DNA of 64,000 nucleotides from Streptomyces thermodiastaticus (GCF_014656135.1 NZ_BNBV01000016.1:62001-126000); one strand, 5' to 3'. Positions 44,351 to 52,573 are shown, numbered from the stretch's first letter. Notes: generated by a model not told the origin, from the letters alone. A program made the numbers and translations.

Positions 44351-44881
44351 ATGGCGCATTCTGCCATCAACACGCCCATCGTCTCCGCGATCCCCGTGCA
44401 GCCGTCTGCCGCCGGCCGGTCGCTTCCCGTCCTCAAGCCGGGCTTCCGCCTGGTGCCGACGCTGATCGGCCGTCCGGGCAACGAGGCCACGGTGTGGATC
44501 GAGTGCCCCGAGTGGTGCACGCTCGACCACGCCAACGACCGCCAGATCGCGCTCGAGGACGTCTGGCACTCCGGTGAGTTCGTCGACCTGGAGCTGCCGC
44601 ACCGCGGCGGCACGGAGCTGCTGGCCTACTTCCGGCTGGGCCTGGACCCGTACAGCCGGGACGCGGACAAGCGGCGGACGTTCGTGTACGCCGAGGACGG
44701 CACCACCCCGTCGGGCTACTACATGGAGCCGGACCACCTCGACGCCGCGGCGGACCGCCTGGAGGTGACGGCCGCGCAGCTGCGGGCGCTGGCCCGCGCG
44801 GCCCGCGCCACCATGCACGACACCGACTCCGACCCGGACATGGACGAGGCGCTGCGCAGGGTCCGCGAGGGCCGGGCATGA
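44351..44881 (+). CDS. DUF6907-like protein, first gene of the left operon
   Basis: A 176-residue protein with the pattern VWIECPEWCTLDH followed by an all-beta region (GEFVDLELPHRGGTELLAYFRLGLDP) and a helical tail. This resembles DUF6907, common in Streptomyces mobile elements and phage-like regions. The CPEWC/H residues may bind zinc. Function unknown. It starts a compact operon in which each following gene overlaps the previous stop by 4 bp. Confidence 0.7.
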   Translation: MAHSAINTPIVSAIPVQPSAAGRSLPVLKPGFRLVPTLIGRPGNEATVWIECPEWCTLDHANDRQIALEDVWHSGEFVDLELPHRGGTELLAYFRLGLDPYSRDADKRRTFVYAEDGTTPSGYYMEPDHLDAAADRLEVTAAQLRALARAARATMHDTDSDPDMDEALRRVREGRA

Positions 44882-45255
44882 GCGTTCCGGCCTTCGGGCC
44901 CACTGGGGTCCAGAACGTGCACGACGACGCCCCGGAGCCGTTCGCGGTCGTGCGGATCGACTACCGGGTGTCGCGTGACGAGCTGTTCGCGGCGCTGATG
45001 CTCGGGTTCACCGAGACGGACGTCGACCGAGACCCGGACCTGATGACCGTGGAGCAGATCCGCGGCGAGGTCGAACGCGCGCTGGCCATGGCGTCCGTCG
45101 ACGAGATCTGGCGGGTCGTGGAGCAGGTTGAGGACGGCCGGTACAGCGGTCCGCAGCTGCGGCGCCTGGACGCCCTGTGGCGCGCCCTGGACCGGGCGTA
45201 TCCGACCCGTCGCAGGAACCGGCCGGCGAACCCCGCGGGCAGGGGTCTGTCGTGA
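44878..45255 (+). CDS. Hypothetical element protein
   Basis: A 125-residue acidic protein (VVRIDYRVSRDELFAALMLGF, then helices ending RALDRAYPTRRRNR). Its ATG overlaps the preceding stop (ATGA). No family is recognised. Similar small acidic proteins accompany DUF6907 genes in Streptomyces elements, in my recollection. Confidence 0.6.
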   Translation: MSVPAFGPTGVQNVHDDAPEPFAVVRIDYRVSRDELFAALMLGFTETDVDRDPDLMTVEQIRGEVERALAMASVDEIWRVVEQVEDGRYSGPQLRRLDALWRALDRAYPTRRRNRPANPAGRGLS

Positions 45256-45548
45256 GCGCCGCCCGCGTGCCGCTGACTGAGGAACAGCGGGCCTACCTCC
45301 AGTGTGCGATCCAGACCCGGGACGGGCGCCGCTGCTTCTACTGCCGCCGGAACTTCCGGCGGAGGCCGGGGCGGCGCAAGACGCTCGACCACTACATCCC
45401 GCACCGGCTGTGGCCGGGCTGGGAGCTGGACAACCTCGTGCTCGCCTGCGAGCGCTGCAACCTCGCGAAGGCGGACAGCCTGCCGTGGCCGCTGGTGTGG
45501 CTGCTGCTGGCCGTCCACCGGCCCGAGCGGTGGGAGCTGGCCGCGTGA
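45252..45548 (+). CDS. HNH endonuclease
   Basis: A 98-residue nuclease. CFYCRRNF and CERCN form the zinc ribbon, and LDHYIPHRLWPGWELDNLVLAC is the H-N-H core (Asp-His, Asn, His-side residues). It starts at a GTG overlapping the previous stop (GTGA) and runs to the next gene with the same overlap. HNH proteins next to terminase genes help phage DNA packaging; here the terminase small subunit is 6.5 kb away on the other strand, so packaging, defence or restriction-like roles are all open. Confidence 0.85.
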   Translation: MSAARVPLTEEQRAYLQCAIQTRDGRRCFYCRRNFRRRPGRRKTLDHYIPHRLWPGWELDNLVLACERCNLAKADSLPWPLVWLLLAVHRPERWELAA

Positions 45549-45733
45549 GCGCCTACCGAGTGCGCCGGCCGACCGAGGAGGCCGCGGTCTCCCGGGCGGC
45601 CCGGCGCCCCATCTACCGCCTTCCGGCCGTGCTGGCCGACATGACCACCGCGCACCGACTGGGCGACCGTGAGGGCCTGCTGCTGCTCGCCTGCCGGGCC
45701 GTGCGCGCAACTTCCCTGGAGGTGGGGGAATGA
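45545..45733 (+). CDS. Small hypothetical protein
   Basis: 62 residues, GTG start inside the HNH stop (GTGA). Basic N-terminus (SAYRVRRPTEEAAVSRAARRP), then helical PAVLADMTTAHRLGDREGLLLLACRAVRA. No family recognised; supported by operon spacing on both sides. Confidence 0.5.
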   Translation: MSAYRVRRPTEEAAVSRAARRPIYRLPAVLADMTTAHRLGDREGLLLLACRAVRATSLEVGE

Positions 45734-46083
45734 TCGACAAGCCGTTCATCTTCGAGTGGTCCGGCCGGGACGCCGACGCGCTGCGCCGGGCGCTCCGGAT
45801 GACCCAGGAACAGATGGCCAATCAGCTCGGCTGCTCCACGCGGACCATGACCCGCTGGTGCACGGGCAGGACGACCCGGATCTCCCAGGCGGTCCAGGAG
45901 GCCCTGGACGCGCTGTACGAGCGGCTGACCGAGCAGCAGGTGCGGCGCTTCCTGTACGCCCTGCAGAACGGGCCGGAGCCGCGGCAGGTGTCCTCCCCGG
46001 TAGTGATGGCCGCCGAGATGGCACTCATGCAGGCCCGTATCGACGAGCTGACCGCGCAGCTGGAGAAGGAGCGTCAGTCGTGA
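45730..46083 (+). CDS. XRE-like helix-turn-helix protein with C-terminal coiled coil
   Basis: A 117-residue protein. ALRRALRMTQEQMANQLGCSTRTMTRWCTGRTTRI is a Cro/CI-type helix-turn-helix (residues 17-50), and the C-terminus (MAAEMALMQARIDELTAQLEKE) a short coiled coil for oligomerisation. The ATG overlaps the preceding stop. It probably binds DNA within the element, perhaps the adjacent repeat region; the target is not known. Confidence 0.7.
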   Translation: MIDKPFIFEWSGRDADALRRALRMTQEQMANQLGCSTRTMTRWCTGRTTRISQAVQEALDALYERLTEQQVRRFLYALQNGPEPRQVSSPVVMAAEMALMQARIDELTAQLEKERQS

Positions 46084-46385
46084 GCGAGAAGGTGTGGGTC
46101 GTCCTGGAAGGCGGCCGCCTGGAGCTGGTGGACGCCGCGCCGCTTCCTGCCGAGCGGTTCGACGACGGGCACTTCTGGATGTTCGACGGCTTCGGCTCGG
46201 ACCTGGACGACCCGTACTCGTGCGGGCTGTGCGGCGAGGCGAAGTGGAAGGTGTACGGCACGCCGTGCGCGGTCGGCCGGACGCCGGAGGAACTGAACGC
46301 CGAGCGGGCCGCGTGGATCGCCGAGCACGCCTACGACGGTGAGCTCGAGTGGGTCATCCGCGGGGCCGAGCTGCAGGCCGCCTAA
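46080..46385 (+). CDS. Hypothetical element protein with CxxC
   Basis: 101 residues, GTG start overlapping the preceding stop. Acidic, with an aromatic-rich segment (DGHFWMFDGFGSDLDD) and CGLC that could bind metal. Last gene of the six-gene operon, 21 bp before the hairpin terminator. No family recognised. Confidence 0.55.
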   Translation: MSEKVWVVLEGGRLELVDAAPLPAERFDDGHFWMFDGFGSDLDDPYSCGLCGEAKWKVYGTPCAVGRTPEELNAERAAWIAEHAYDGELEWVIRGAELQAA

Positions 46386-46406
46386 GCCGCAGGTCGCATC
46401 CCAAAT

Positions 46407-46428
46407 GCCCCCCTCTTCGGAGGGGGGC
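46407..46428 (+). terminator. Terminator of the left operon, UUCG tetraloop
   Basis: A 9-bp perfect stem, GCCCCCCTC with GAGGGGGGC, closes a TTCG tetraloop, 21 bp after the last stop codon of the operon. Confidence 0.85.
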
Positions 46429-46672
46429 TTCCCGGTGTCTCCCGCCGCCTGCCGTACCCCCTCGATTGCCTTGCCGCGGAGCACGCGTGCGGCATGCCGT
46501 TACCGGCCCTTTCCGCCTCGCTCGCAGAGGCCGAGGACAGGCCGCTGCAGCGGCACCCGATCCGCGCGAACCAGCCCCGCGGCGGCGGCCCGCCGAGGCC
46601 GTGCCCGAACCCCCACAGCCCTTTACCCCCAAGGGGTGCAGCCGTCCGGCGGCACCCCGGAAAGGACCCTTC

Positions 46673-46861
46673 GTGAGTGCCCGTTCCATCGCCGTCCGCG
46701 ACCGCCGTACCGCCATCGGTCGGATCGCCCGGAGCCTTCAGCGGGACCGCGGTTACGCGCGGCCGGCCGAGGTGCTCGCCGCGGCCGCGGCGGCCGGTCT
46801 GAAGCCGTCACGAGCGGACGTCGCCTCCACCCTCGCCCGGCTCGGGATGCGCCGTCGCTGA
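46673..46861 (+). CDS. Small basic protein, unknown function
   Basis: 62 residues (SARSIAVRDRRTAIGRIARS, then PAEVLAAAAAAGLKPSRADV). The second half could form a short winged-helix-like unit. The GTG at 46673 has AAAGGA ten bases upstream, a good ribosome-binding site. It stands alone after the operon terminator, at the border of the repeat-rich gene-free region. Confidence 0.45.
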   Translation: MSARSIAVRDRRTAIGRIARSLQRDRGYARPAEVLAAAAAAGLKPSRADVASTLARLGMRRR

Positions 46862-47353
46862 CGGCCCTTCCGTCCCCCCGTGCGCCGCGGGCTCTCCATG
46901 CGGCCGCGGCGGCGCGGCGGTGCCTGCCAGCCCACGGCCTGCGGCTCAGGGGACAGCCTGTCGACCTCCCCGCATTCGTCGACGGCTTCCAGGCCGGCGG
47001 AACGCTCGGCCTCGACCACACCGACCGCCCGCGGCGAGCTGCCGCAGCCGCCGACGGCCAGACCGACCGCCCGACACGGCGTCCTGCGGCTCCTGCTGCT
47101 CCACCCTCACGACCCCCGGCCCGCGCCCGCACTCCACCGGGCACGGCACAGGGGGCTTTCGCGTGGGTCCGGTAGCTGCGCGGCTGGGCGCAGCGCTACA
47201 GCGCGTGACGTCTTGTTGTTGTTGCCGCGGCACGGGCGGTGTTGCCGGGGGGGCTCAAGGCGCGCGCACGTCGCGCGCGCGCGAGGATCCCCCATCTACT
47301 CACTCTCTGTCAACCCCCGGGACGGGGCGTTTAGTGTGCGCCCGCTGATCGGT

Positions 47354-47446
47354 GGCGACGGCGAGACCGGTGGTGGCCCGGACAGTGATCCGCCGGACCG
47401 CTCGACCGGGTCACTGTCCGGCGGAGGCTGTCTCGCCGCCGTCGCC
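47354..47446. repeat. Large inverted repeat (cruciform candidate)
   Basis: CCGGACAGTGA (47378-47388) pairs perfectly with TCACTGTCCGG (47411-47421). An outer arm GGCGACGGCGAGAC (47354-47367) pairs with GTCTCGCCGCCGTCGCC (47430-47446), apart from a 3-base insertion. Confidence 0.7.
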
Positions 47447-47734
47447 GCTGCCCAGCCGCGCCAGCTGAGCAGCGCCTCGGCATCAAGGCGGTGAAGGTGG
47501 CCGGCGCCGACGGCAAGGCGTCCCGCGGGTTCCGACTCGACGACCTTCTCGACGCCCGAGAGATCCCATTCGCACCCTGTGCCGACCCTGCACCGCTCTG
47601 GAACATCGCAGGTCATGGCATCGACCACCCTGCCCCGACCCTGCCCCAGCCGGGCAGGGTCCCCTCCGGCCCAACCCCGCCCCCGGGCACGGTCCGGGCA
47701 GGGGCGCGGACAGGGTCGACCTGCGGAATCGCAG

Positions 47735-47844
47735 TGTCAGAACAGGGTGTCAGGCGCCTGACGGCCGGCCCTGTCAGGGCGTCTGACAGCGCGTCTGCCT
47801 AGGGCAACGGGTGTCAGGTCCTCCTGACGGTGTCAGGTGTCAGG
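47735..47844. repeat. Repeat array A: TGTCAGG units
   Basis: TGTCAGG occurs directly at 47748, 47772, 47812, 47831 and 47838 (plus TGTCAG at 47735), and in inverted form as CCTGAC at 47757 and 47823 and CTGACA at 47783. That is nine related units in 110 bp. Confidence 0.8.
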
Positions 47845-48027
47845 AGGCCGTCAAGGCCGCGGCGGTCGACTTCTTCCCGGGCAAGGCTGGTCAGCAGACC
47901 CGGTCCTGTGACCGCTTCAGGTCGGCCGGGCCGGAACGGCCAATCCCCTTCGGACGGGGCGCTCCGACGGTCGTGCCGCGCAGGTCGGGATCGCGACGCC
48001 CTCATGGTGGACCACGTCCCGGTTGAC

Positions 48028-48176
48028 CCTGGACACAGCCTGGACAGGGCCTGGTTACCCCTGGACATCAGCCTGGACAGACGGGGGCAGAGCCTGGACA
48101 GGGGCCTGGACAGCGTCCACCCCATGTCCAGGAACAAATCGGGGCATGTCCACCCTGTGTCCAGGGGTCTGTCCAC
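48028..48176. repeat. Repeat array B: CCTGGACA iterons
   Basis: CCTGGACA appears six times in direct orientation (48028, 48039, 48060, 48072, 48093, 48105), followed by inverted copies TGTCCAGG at 48125 and 48158 and near-copies TGTCCACC at 48147 and 48169. A less GC-rich spacer (AGGAACAAATC) lies at 48130-48140, between the direct and inverted blocks. Confidence 0.85.
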
Positions 48177-48765
48177 CCGTTACGCCCCGGTATGTCACGA
48201 CCGCGCGCGCTCAGCGTGAAGTGGTGCCGCTGACCATGAGACCACCCGCCCGCCGGCATGACCGGCCCCGACCAGGCGTGGGCCGATGCGTGGACTGACA
48301 TCGAGGGCGGACCCCTCGCCGTCGACGGCCACTCGTTCGGCTGACGCGCCAACGCGGCACGCTCCGTCGCGGGCGCCTTCGCCCACGACGTCCGCGGCCG
48401 CCGTCGAGCAGCTTCTCGCCGGCCTCTCCCGCCCCTGCCTGGTGCGTCAGAGGGCCGCAGACGGCCCGCCCCCCTTGGACGTAGAAGGGGATTCGAGGGT
48501 CTGGGCGTACCGTGCCGAAGAGCCCTGAGAAGGAGCCAACAACGGCCGGGCAGGGGCCGTATCCCAGGTGTACTCGCGCCCTCGGCAGGCATACGCCGTC
48601 CGTGTCCGTGACGCGGTCCGGGCCGAAGCCGCCGACGAGCAGCAGAACGGCCCGTAGGCCCCGAGGCCGCAGTCCAGGCCGCCCCTTCGACGCATGCCTG
48701 AAACAGCGCACCCTCCGCACGCTCCGAACCGCCTGCAGGGGGCGCCTTCGTCATTGCGCGCTTGG

Positions 48766-50109
48766 CTACGAGCCGAGCGATTCCATCAGGTGGTCGTCGA
48801 GGTCGGCGAACCATTCCTCATGCCGCCACGGCCGCAGGTCGGCGCGGGCGCGGCGCAGACGGATCGCCGCCACTCGGCCGCCGGTCGTCGACGCGGAGTC
48901 AATGCAGTCGTGCAGCAGCTCGGCGGCCGACTCCGGCTCGCCGAGACGGATCCGGGCTAGTGCCTGATCGGTCGCCACGATCGCCCGCTGCACCCGTTCA
49001 CGTGGCGCCTGCAGTGCCTCGACCGACCGGGCGAAGTAGTCGTGCGCCTGGGCGGCATCGCCCACGTACAGGGACGTAACGCCTTCGAAGCCGCGCAGGT
49101 GCGCGGGTGAGAAACTGCTGGACGCTGGGTCACCCTCGCGGTCGCCGCTGTCGAGGTCGTACCAGGCGAGCGCGAGGGCAGACCGCGCATGCCGCTCGGC
49201 ACCCGCACGCGCGGCGATCTCCGCCTGCAGGGCGTGCGCCCGTGCCCGCACGGTCACGCTTACGCCGGCGCGGGCGTCGCGCACCGCGGCGTCGACGAGT
49301 CGCTGCGCCGTCTCTATCCCAGGCGTCGAGTACAGGGTGACCAGGGCGTGACTCATGTGGACGACGGCGCGCCGCCACGGCGAGCCGGTGCCGCCCGCCG
49401 CGGCAGTCGCCTCGGCATACAGGGCTCGTGAGGCCGCGTCGTCGCGCGTCTCGAACGCTGCCCGGCCCGCGAGCGTGTACGCCTGCGCGGCGACCGCCCG
49501 CAGCTGTGGCAGCAGCGGCTCGGGAACGGGCGCGGCGAGCAGGCGCCGGCATGACTCGACGATCGGTGCGAGCAGCAGCTGCACCCGCACGAACGGCACG
49601 CTTCCGACCTGCCCGTTGATGTCGCCGACAGCGTGGCTCAGTGCGTCGAGCAGCCCCTCGTCGAGTCGCGACGGATCCGCAAGCACGGCCGACAGAGCGG
49701 CCTGTACCGACGAGCCGAGCAGTGCGAGCAACCCGCCGTCATCGGTCGCGGTCCGCACGAGCAGCGTGCGCAACTCCCCGAGGCGCCGCTCGCTCTCGCC
49801 CAGGTTCCCGAGCGCGTCGAGCAGCTCGGCGAAGTCGCTGCCGACGCCGAGGGACAGCCGCCCGTCGCTGCCGCGGGCGTACAGATGGGCGAGCAGCAGC
49901 TGATACCGCTCACCCGGCAGGATCGGTCTCGTGCTGGACTCCCAGCGGGCGACGGACCGCTGCACACTCGCGGCGCTCGCGTCGATTGGCTGCCCGAGGC
50001 CGGCCGCCGTGGCGACGAGGGCTCGGGCGAGATCGGCGAGCGACCACCCGCGAGACTGCCTCAGCTGTTTGAGTGTGGCAGCGCCAGCACCTCGATCGTG
50101 CGCGCTCAT
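48766..50109 (-). CDS. XRE-family regulator with TPR-like helical domain
   Basis: A 447-residue protein. An N-terminal helix-turn-helix (TLKQLRQSRGWSLADLARAL, then ASVQRSVARWESSTRPI) is followed by about 350 residues of Ala/Leu-rich helical repeats resembling the TPR regulators of Streptomyces. Such proteins can couple DNA binding to a peptide or protein signal. It lies 26 bp downstream of the SLOG gene on the same strand, making a two-gene unit. ATG at 50107-50109 is chosen; the in-frame extension upstream overlaps the SLOG gene's end. Confidence 0.75.
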   Translation of the reverse strand: MSAHDRGAGAATLKQLRQSRGWSLADLARALVATAAGLGQPIDASAASVQRSVARWESSTRPILPGERYQLLLAHLYARGSDGRLSLGVGSDFAELLDALGNLGESERRLGELRTLLVRTATDDGGLLALLGSSVQAALSAVLADPSRLDEGLLDALSHAVGDINGQVGSVPFVRVQLLLAPIVESCRRLLAAPVPEPLLPQLRAVAAQAYTLAGRAAFETRDDAASRALYAEATAAAGGTGSPWRRAVVHMSHALVTLYSTPGIETAQRLVDAAVRDARAGVSVTVRARAHALQAEIAARAGAERHARSALALAWYDLDSGDREGDPASSSFSPAHLRGFEGVTSLYVGDAAQAHDYFARSVEALQAPRERVQRAIVATDQALARIRLGEPESAAELLHDCIDSASTTGGRVAAIRLRRARADLRPWRHEEWFADLDDHLMESLGS

Positions 50110-50135
50110 GGCCTCATGATGCCCCGCCGCGGCGT

Positions 50136-50594
50136 CTAGACGGGCACGATTAAGCGTGGCTTCCCCTGAGAGGCTGCATAGTTCAGGGTTTGCCACGTGC
50201 CCGACTGCCTCTCAGAACCTGCGAGCGGGAACCCGATCACCATCTGCGCGCGGTCGACCATGTACCGATTACGGGCGTGAAACGCGGGCGTCCGAACCTC
50301 GGCAGCACCCAGCTCAACGATTCCGGTGATCCGGTCGCGGCACCGCTCGATCGCCTGCCTCGCATCGGCCGGCTGCTGCGCCACCGTCCCCGGCACAACG
50401 ATCATGATCCGGCTCCGCGAGTTGCCCGCCAGCCACAGCAGCGACAGGCTGTCGATCCCGCGGGCGCCACCGATGTAGAACTGCGCGTCGGGTGACGCCC
50501 ACGGCCGCAGGTAGGTGCCGAACAGATCCGCGAAATACTCGATTTGGTGATGGCCCGTCTGCCGGGTTCCGGTAATCGCCGCAGCCAGAGGCAT
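50136..50594 (-). CDS. SLOG/DprA-like Rossmann-fold protein
   Basis: A 152-residue protein with AITGTRQTGH at the first strand, the phosphate-binding FYIGGARGIDSLSLLWL, HARNRYMVDRAQMVIGF and GTWQTLNYAASQGKPRLIV. This is the layout of the DprA/SLOG superfamily: a GGARG(I/V)D loop and an R-N-x-x-M-V-D segment, without the extra DNA-binding domains of true DprA. SLOG proteins sense or process nucleotide-type ligands and are common in anti-phage systems. It is transcribed with the XRE-TPR regulator just downstream. Confidence 0.78.
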   Translation of the reverse strand: MPLAAAITGTRQTGHHQIEYFADLFGTYLRPWASPDAQFYIGGARGIDSLSLLWLAGNSRSRIMIVVPGTVAQQPADARQAIERCRDRITGIVELGAAEVRTPAFHARNRYMVDRAQMVIGFPLAGSERQSGTWQTLNYAASQGKPRLIVPV

Positions 50595-50658
50595 TGATCA
50601 ACTCCGTGTCATAGGTTGTCAGATCCCCCACCGCCGCGCCCCGCAGTGAGATCGGCTC

Positions 50659-50940
50659 ATGGACGCGATGACCGCCTCGGCCATTCTGGCCGACCACTGC
50701 GCAGCCCGAGGGCTGTCCGTCAGCGAACGCGACGATGGCGCACTGATCGTGAACAATCCCCTGCACCCGCGTGTCGGTGAGGTGCTCACCGCGCAGCGCG
50801 GCCGCTACCTCACCGACTACGGATACGAGATCGGCGAGCACGGCGACGAGCCGGCGACCGCCGACCGCCTCGTCTTCCTGCTCGGTCTGCCGTGTGTCCC
50901 CAGGCAGCCGACCGCGAGGACCGCGGAGGCTGCAGCGTGA
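50659..50940 (+). CDS. Hypothetical element protein
   Basis: 93 residues: MDAMTASAILADHCAARGLS, then a beta-rich middle with YLTDYGYEIGEHGDEP. No family recognised. It is divergent from the SLOG gene and overlaps the next start (GTGA), forming a three-gene operon. Confidence 0.6.
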   Translation: MDAMTASAILADHCAARGLSVSERDDGALIVNNPLHPRVGEVLTAQRGRYLTDYGYEIGEHGDEPATADRLVFLLGLPCVPRQPTARTAEAAA

Positions 50941-51326
50941 GCACGACTCACCATGACGAAGGCGTAAACCAGATCGCGGCCCCGGTCGCCAAGGTGCCCA
51001 GGGCGGCACTCGACCATGCGGGGATCGTGCTGCCGGACCCCGCCGGCCTCACGGAAGAGCAGCGGCGCGGTGCCGCCTGCGTGTGGGGCGGCGAGCGCCT
51101 CACCGTCCAGACGGCCGTGGACCTCGGCGTGCGCACCGACGGGCTCGACGCCGAGCCAGATCTCGGCGGGCGATGGTACCCGCGTGGCTGCCGCCAGCAC
51201 ATCGCGGCCGCGGCGAACCTCGCGCTTGAGCAGCACATCGGGCACTGCGAGCAGTGCGTCGACGACATGTCCCAGTGCGCCACCGGCATGGCGCTCACCC
51301 GTCTGAAGAGGGAGGCCGGCCCGTGA
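50937..51326 (+). CDS. Hypothetical protein with cysteine/histidine cluster
   Basis: 129 residues; GTG start overlapping the preceding stop. The C-terminal part HIGHCEQCVDDMSQCATGMAL, with an upstream CRQH, could bind zinc. Function unknown; second gene of the 50.66-51.48 kb operon. Confidence 0.6.
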   Translation: MSTTHHDEGVNQIAAPVAKVPRAALDHAGIVLPDPAGLTEEQRRGAACVWGGERLTVQTAVDLGVRTDGLDAEPDLGGRWYPRGCRQHIAAAANLALEQHIGHCEQCVDDMSQCATGMALTRLKREAGP

Positions 51327-51484
51327 TCTGCGCCCGATGTGACCAGCCGATCCAGCCCGGCGAGCGGTACGTGCAGGTCGACAACCCGGGCGCCTCCGCG
51401 GCCGGCGCGACCCTGCACATCCACGCGGATCGCTGCGTGCCCGTGCCGCACCAGACCTACCCGGCCAACTCGTTCGGCCGGTGA
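51323..51484 (+). CDS. Small zinc-ribbon-like protein
   Basis: 53 residues. CARCDQPIQPGERYV is a CxxC knuckle, and HIHADRC may supply the other ligands. GTG start overlaps the previous stop. Last gene before a hairpin terminator. Confidence 0.6.
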   Translation: MICARCDQPIQPGERYVQVDNPGASAAGATLHIHADRCVPVPHQTYPANSFGR

Positions 51485-51489
51485 AGGCC

Positions 51490-51524
51490 GGCGGCCGTCC
51501 CTGCCCCCGTCGGGGACGGCCGCC
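51490..51524 (+). terminator. Terminator of the 50.66-51.48 kb operon
   Basis: A perfect 12-bp stem (51490-51501 with 51513-51524) and 11-nt loop begin 6 bp after the last stop codon. The remaining bases to 51700 hold no supported gene. Confidence 0.8.
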
Positions 51525-51700
51525 TCCCGGCTCCAGCGCCGGCCTCTCCGGCGAGCCGCACCAGCGGCTGGGCGTGCGGCCCGCCCAACGGGGCAGCACG
51601 GCGATCCGCTCATACGCCCGATCGCCGCGACAGCCTGACGTCGGAACTTGATGTGCTGCGGCTGCCAGCCCATGGCACGGACCTACAGGGCAAGGCACGG

Positions 51701-52036
51701 TCAGCGGAGCCTGATCGGGCGGGCGCGAGGCTCGACAGCGGCCCGATTCACCTGGGGACGGACACCTCCCGCCCGCTTCACCCAGACCGGGGCCGTGTAC
51801 ACGCTGCCCCCCTGTACGACTCTGGGACTTTCAGCCGGCGACCACTCCGGAGGCTGCTGGTACGGCTCCGGGTCGCCGCCCTCCAGCCACACCCGGCGAG
51901 CCGCGGCCCACCTGATCCGGCCGTAGTTCACCGCCAGCTCGTCACCCGGATCCTCCGCCCACTCCTGCGGCCGGTACACAGCCAGCCAGTCCGGCACGCC
52001 GCCCGACCGGGAGCGCAGCCGCCGCGGCCGGCTCAC
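51701..52036 (-). CDS. Hypothetical protein downstream of the terminase small subunit
   Basis: 111 residues, basic and aromatic-rich (VPDWLAVYRPQEWAEDPGDEL, RIRWAAARRVWLEGGDPEPYQQPPEW). The start overlaps the terminase small-subunit stop (ATGA), so it is translated with it. No family recognised; last gene of the leftward operon. Confidence 0.6.
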   Translation of the reverse strand: MSRPRRLRSRSGGVPDWLAVYRPQEWAEDPGDELAVNYGRIRWAAARRVWLEGGDPEPYQQPPEWSPAESPRVVQGGSVYTAPVWVKRAGGVRPQVNRAAVEPRARPIRLR

Positions 52037-52419
52037 GCCGGCCCCCGCCAGCGCGACACTGCGGCACGCCGGGCCTGATCCTGCCGGGCCAGCGCGTCAC
52101 GCGCCTCCTGCTCGTCGTCCTGCAGCTTCAGCGACGCCAACAGACGGGCCACCAGCGCCCGATGCTGCCGCAGCTCCTGCACCAGCGGGTTCGCCACGTC
52201 CTGGCCCATCGAGCCCTTCACCACCAGCGGCGCCGTCTGCAGCGCCACGTGCATCCGCTCGATCAGGTCGACTTCCCGGCAGGCGTCCTCCAGCACGCGC
52301 AGCTCGTCGGAACGCAGCTCCTGGGCCTCCACAATGTCCCGCCACAGGCGCGCGGCCTGCTCGCCGAGCCCGGCCGGCGGCTCCGGGGCCGGCGCAAAAG
52401 CCCCCTCCAGCACTTCCAT
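52033..52419 (-). CDS. terS: Phage terminase small subunit, P27-like
   Basis: A 128-residue protein. GLGEQAARLWRDIVEAQELR, then DELRVLEDACREVDLIERM, a variable loop with GSMGQDVANPLVQELRQHR, and ARLLASLKLQDDEQEAR match small terminase subunits of actinophages. TerS recognises the packaging site and hands the DNA to the large subunit, which is absent from this element. Carrying terS alone is a hallmark of phage satellites that redirect helper packaging. ATG at 52417-52419 has AAGGGA eight bases upstream. Confidence 0.72.
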   Translation of the reverse strand: MEVLEGAFAPAPEPPAGLGEQAARLWRDIVEAQELRSDELRVLEDACREVDLIERMHVALQTAPLVVKGSMGQDVANPLVQELRQHRALVARLLASLKLQDDEQEARDALARQDQARRAAVSRWRGPA

Positions 52420-52573
52420 GATCGAATCCCTTCGGTTGAAAATCACAGCACGGCGAGCAGGCAGAAGGTCGTGAGCTATACGGCCCCGATCCGGAAAGGC
52501 CGGCGGGGGACCCCAAACCCCCCCCAGGGTGGTCGCGGGCCGGCTGGTCACGGCCTGCTTGATCATCGCGGGT

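Larger units (their letters stand above)
46862..48765. other. 1.9-kb gene-free region with repeat arrays; possible origin or control region
   Basis: No coding region is convincing here. The stretch holds a CG-alternating tract (47260-47284), a long imperfect inverted repeat (47354-47446), and two arrays of short direct and inverted repeats described separately. Non-coding sequence this long is unusual in such a compact element, and clustered 7-8-bp repeats are typical of replication-initiator or transfer-protein binding regions. Confidence 0.5.

Noticed and set aside
47467..47802. Remnant of a replication or DUF3631-like protein (frame with LGIKAVKVAGADG, FRLDDLLDA)
   Set aside because: The frame has no start or domain core and is followed by Pro-rich low complexity. 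A relic is possible but unsupported.
47735..48176. CRISPR array
   Set aside because: Repeats are only 7-8 bp, unevenly spaced, and occur in both orientations without spacers; no cas gene nearby.
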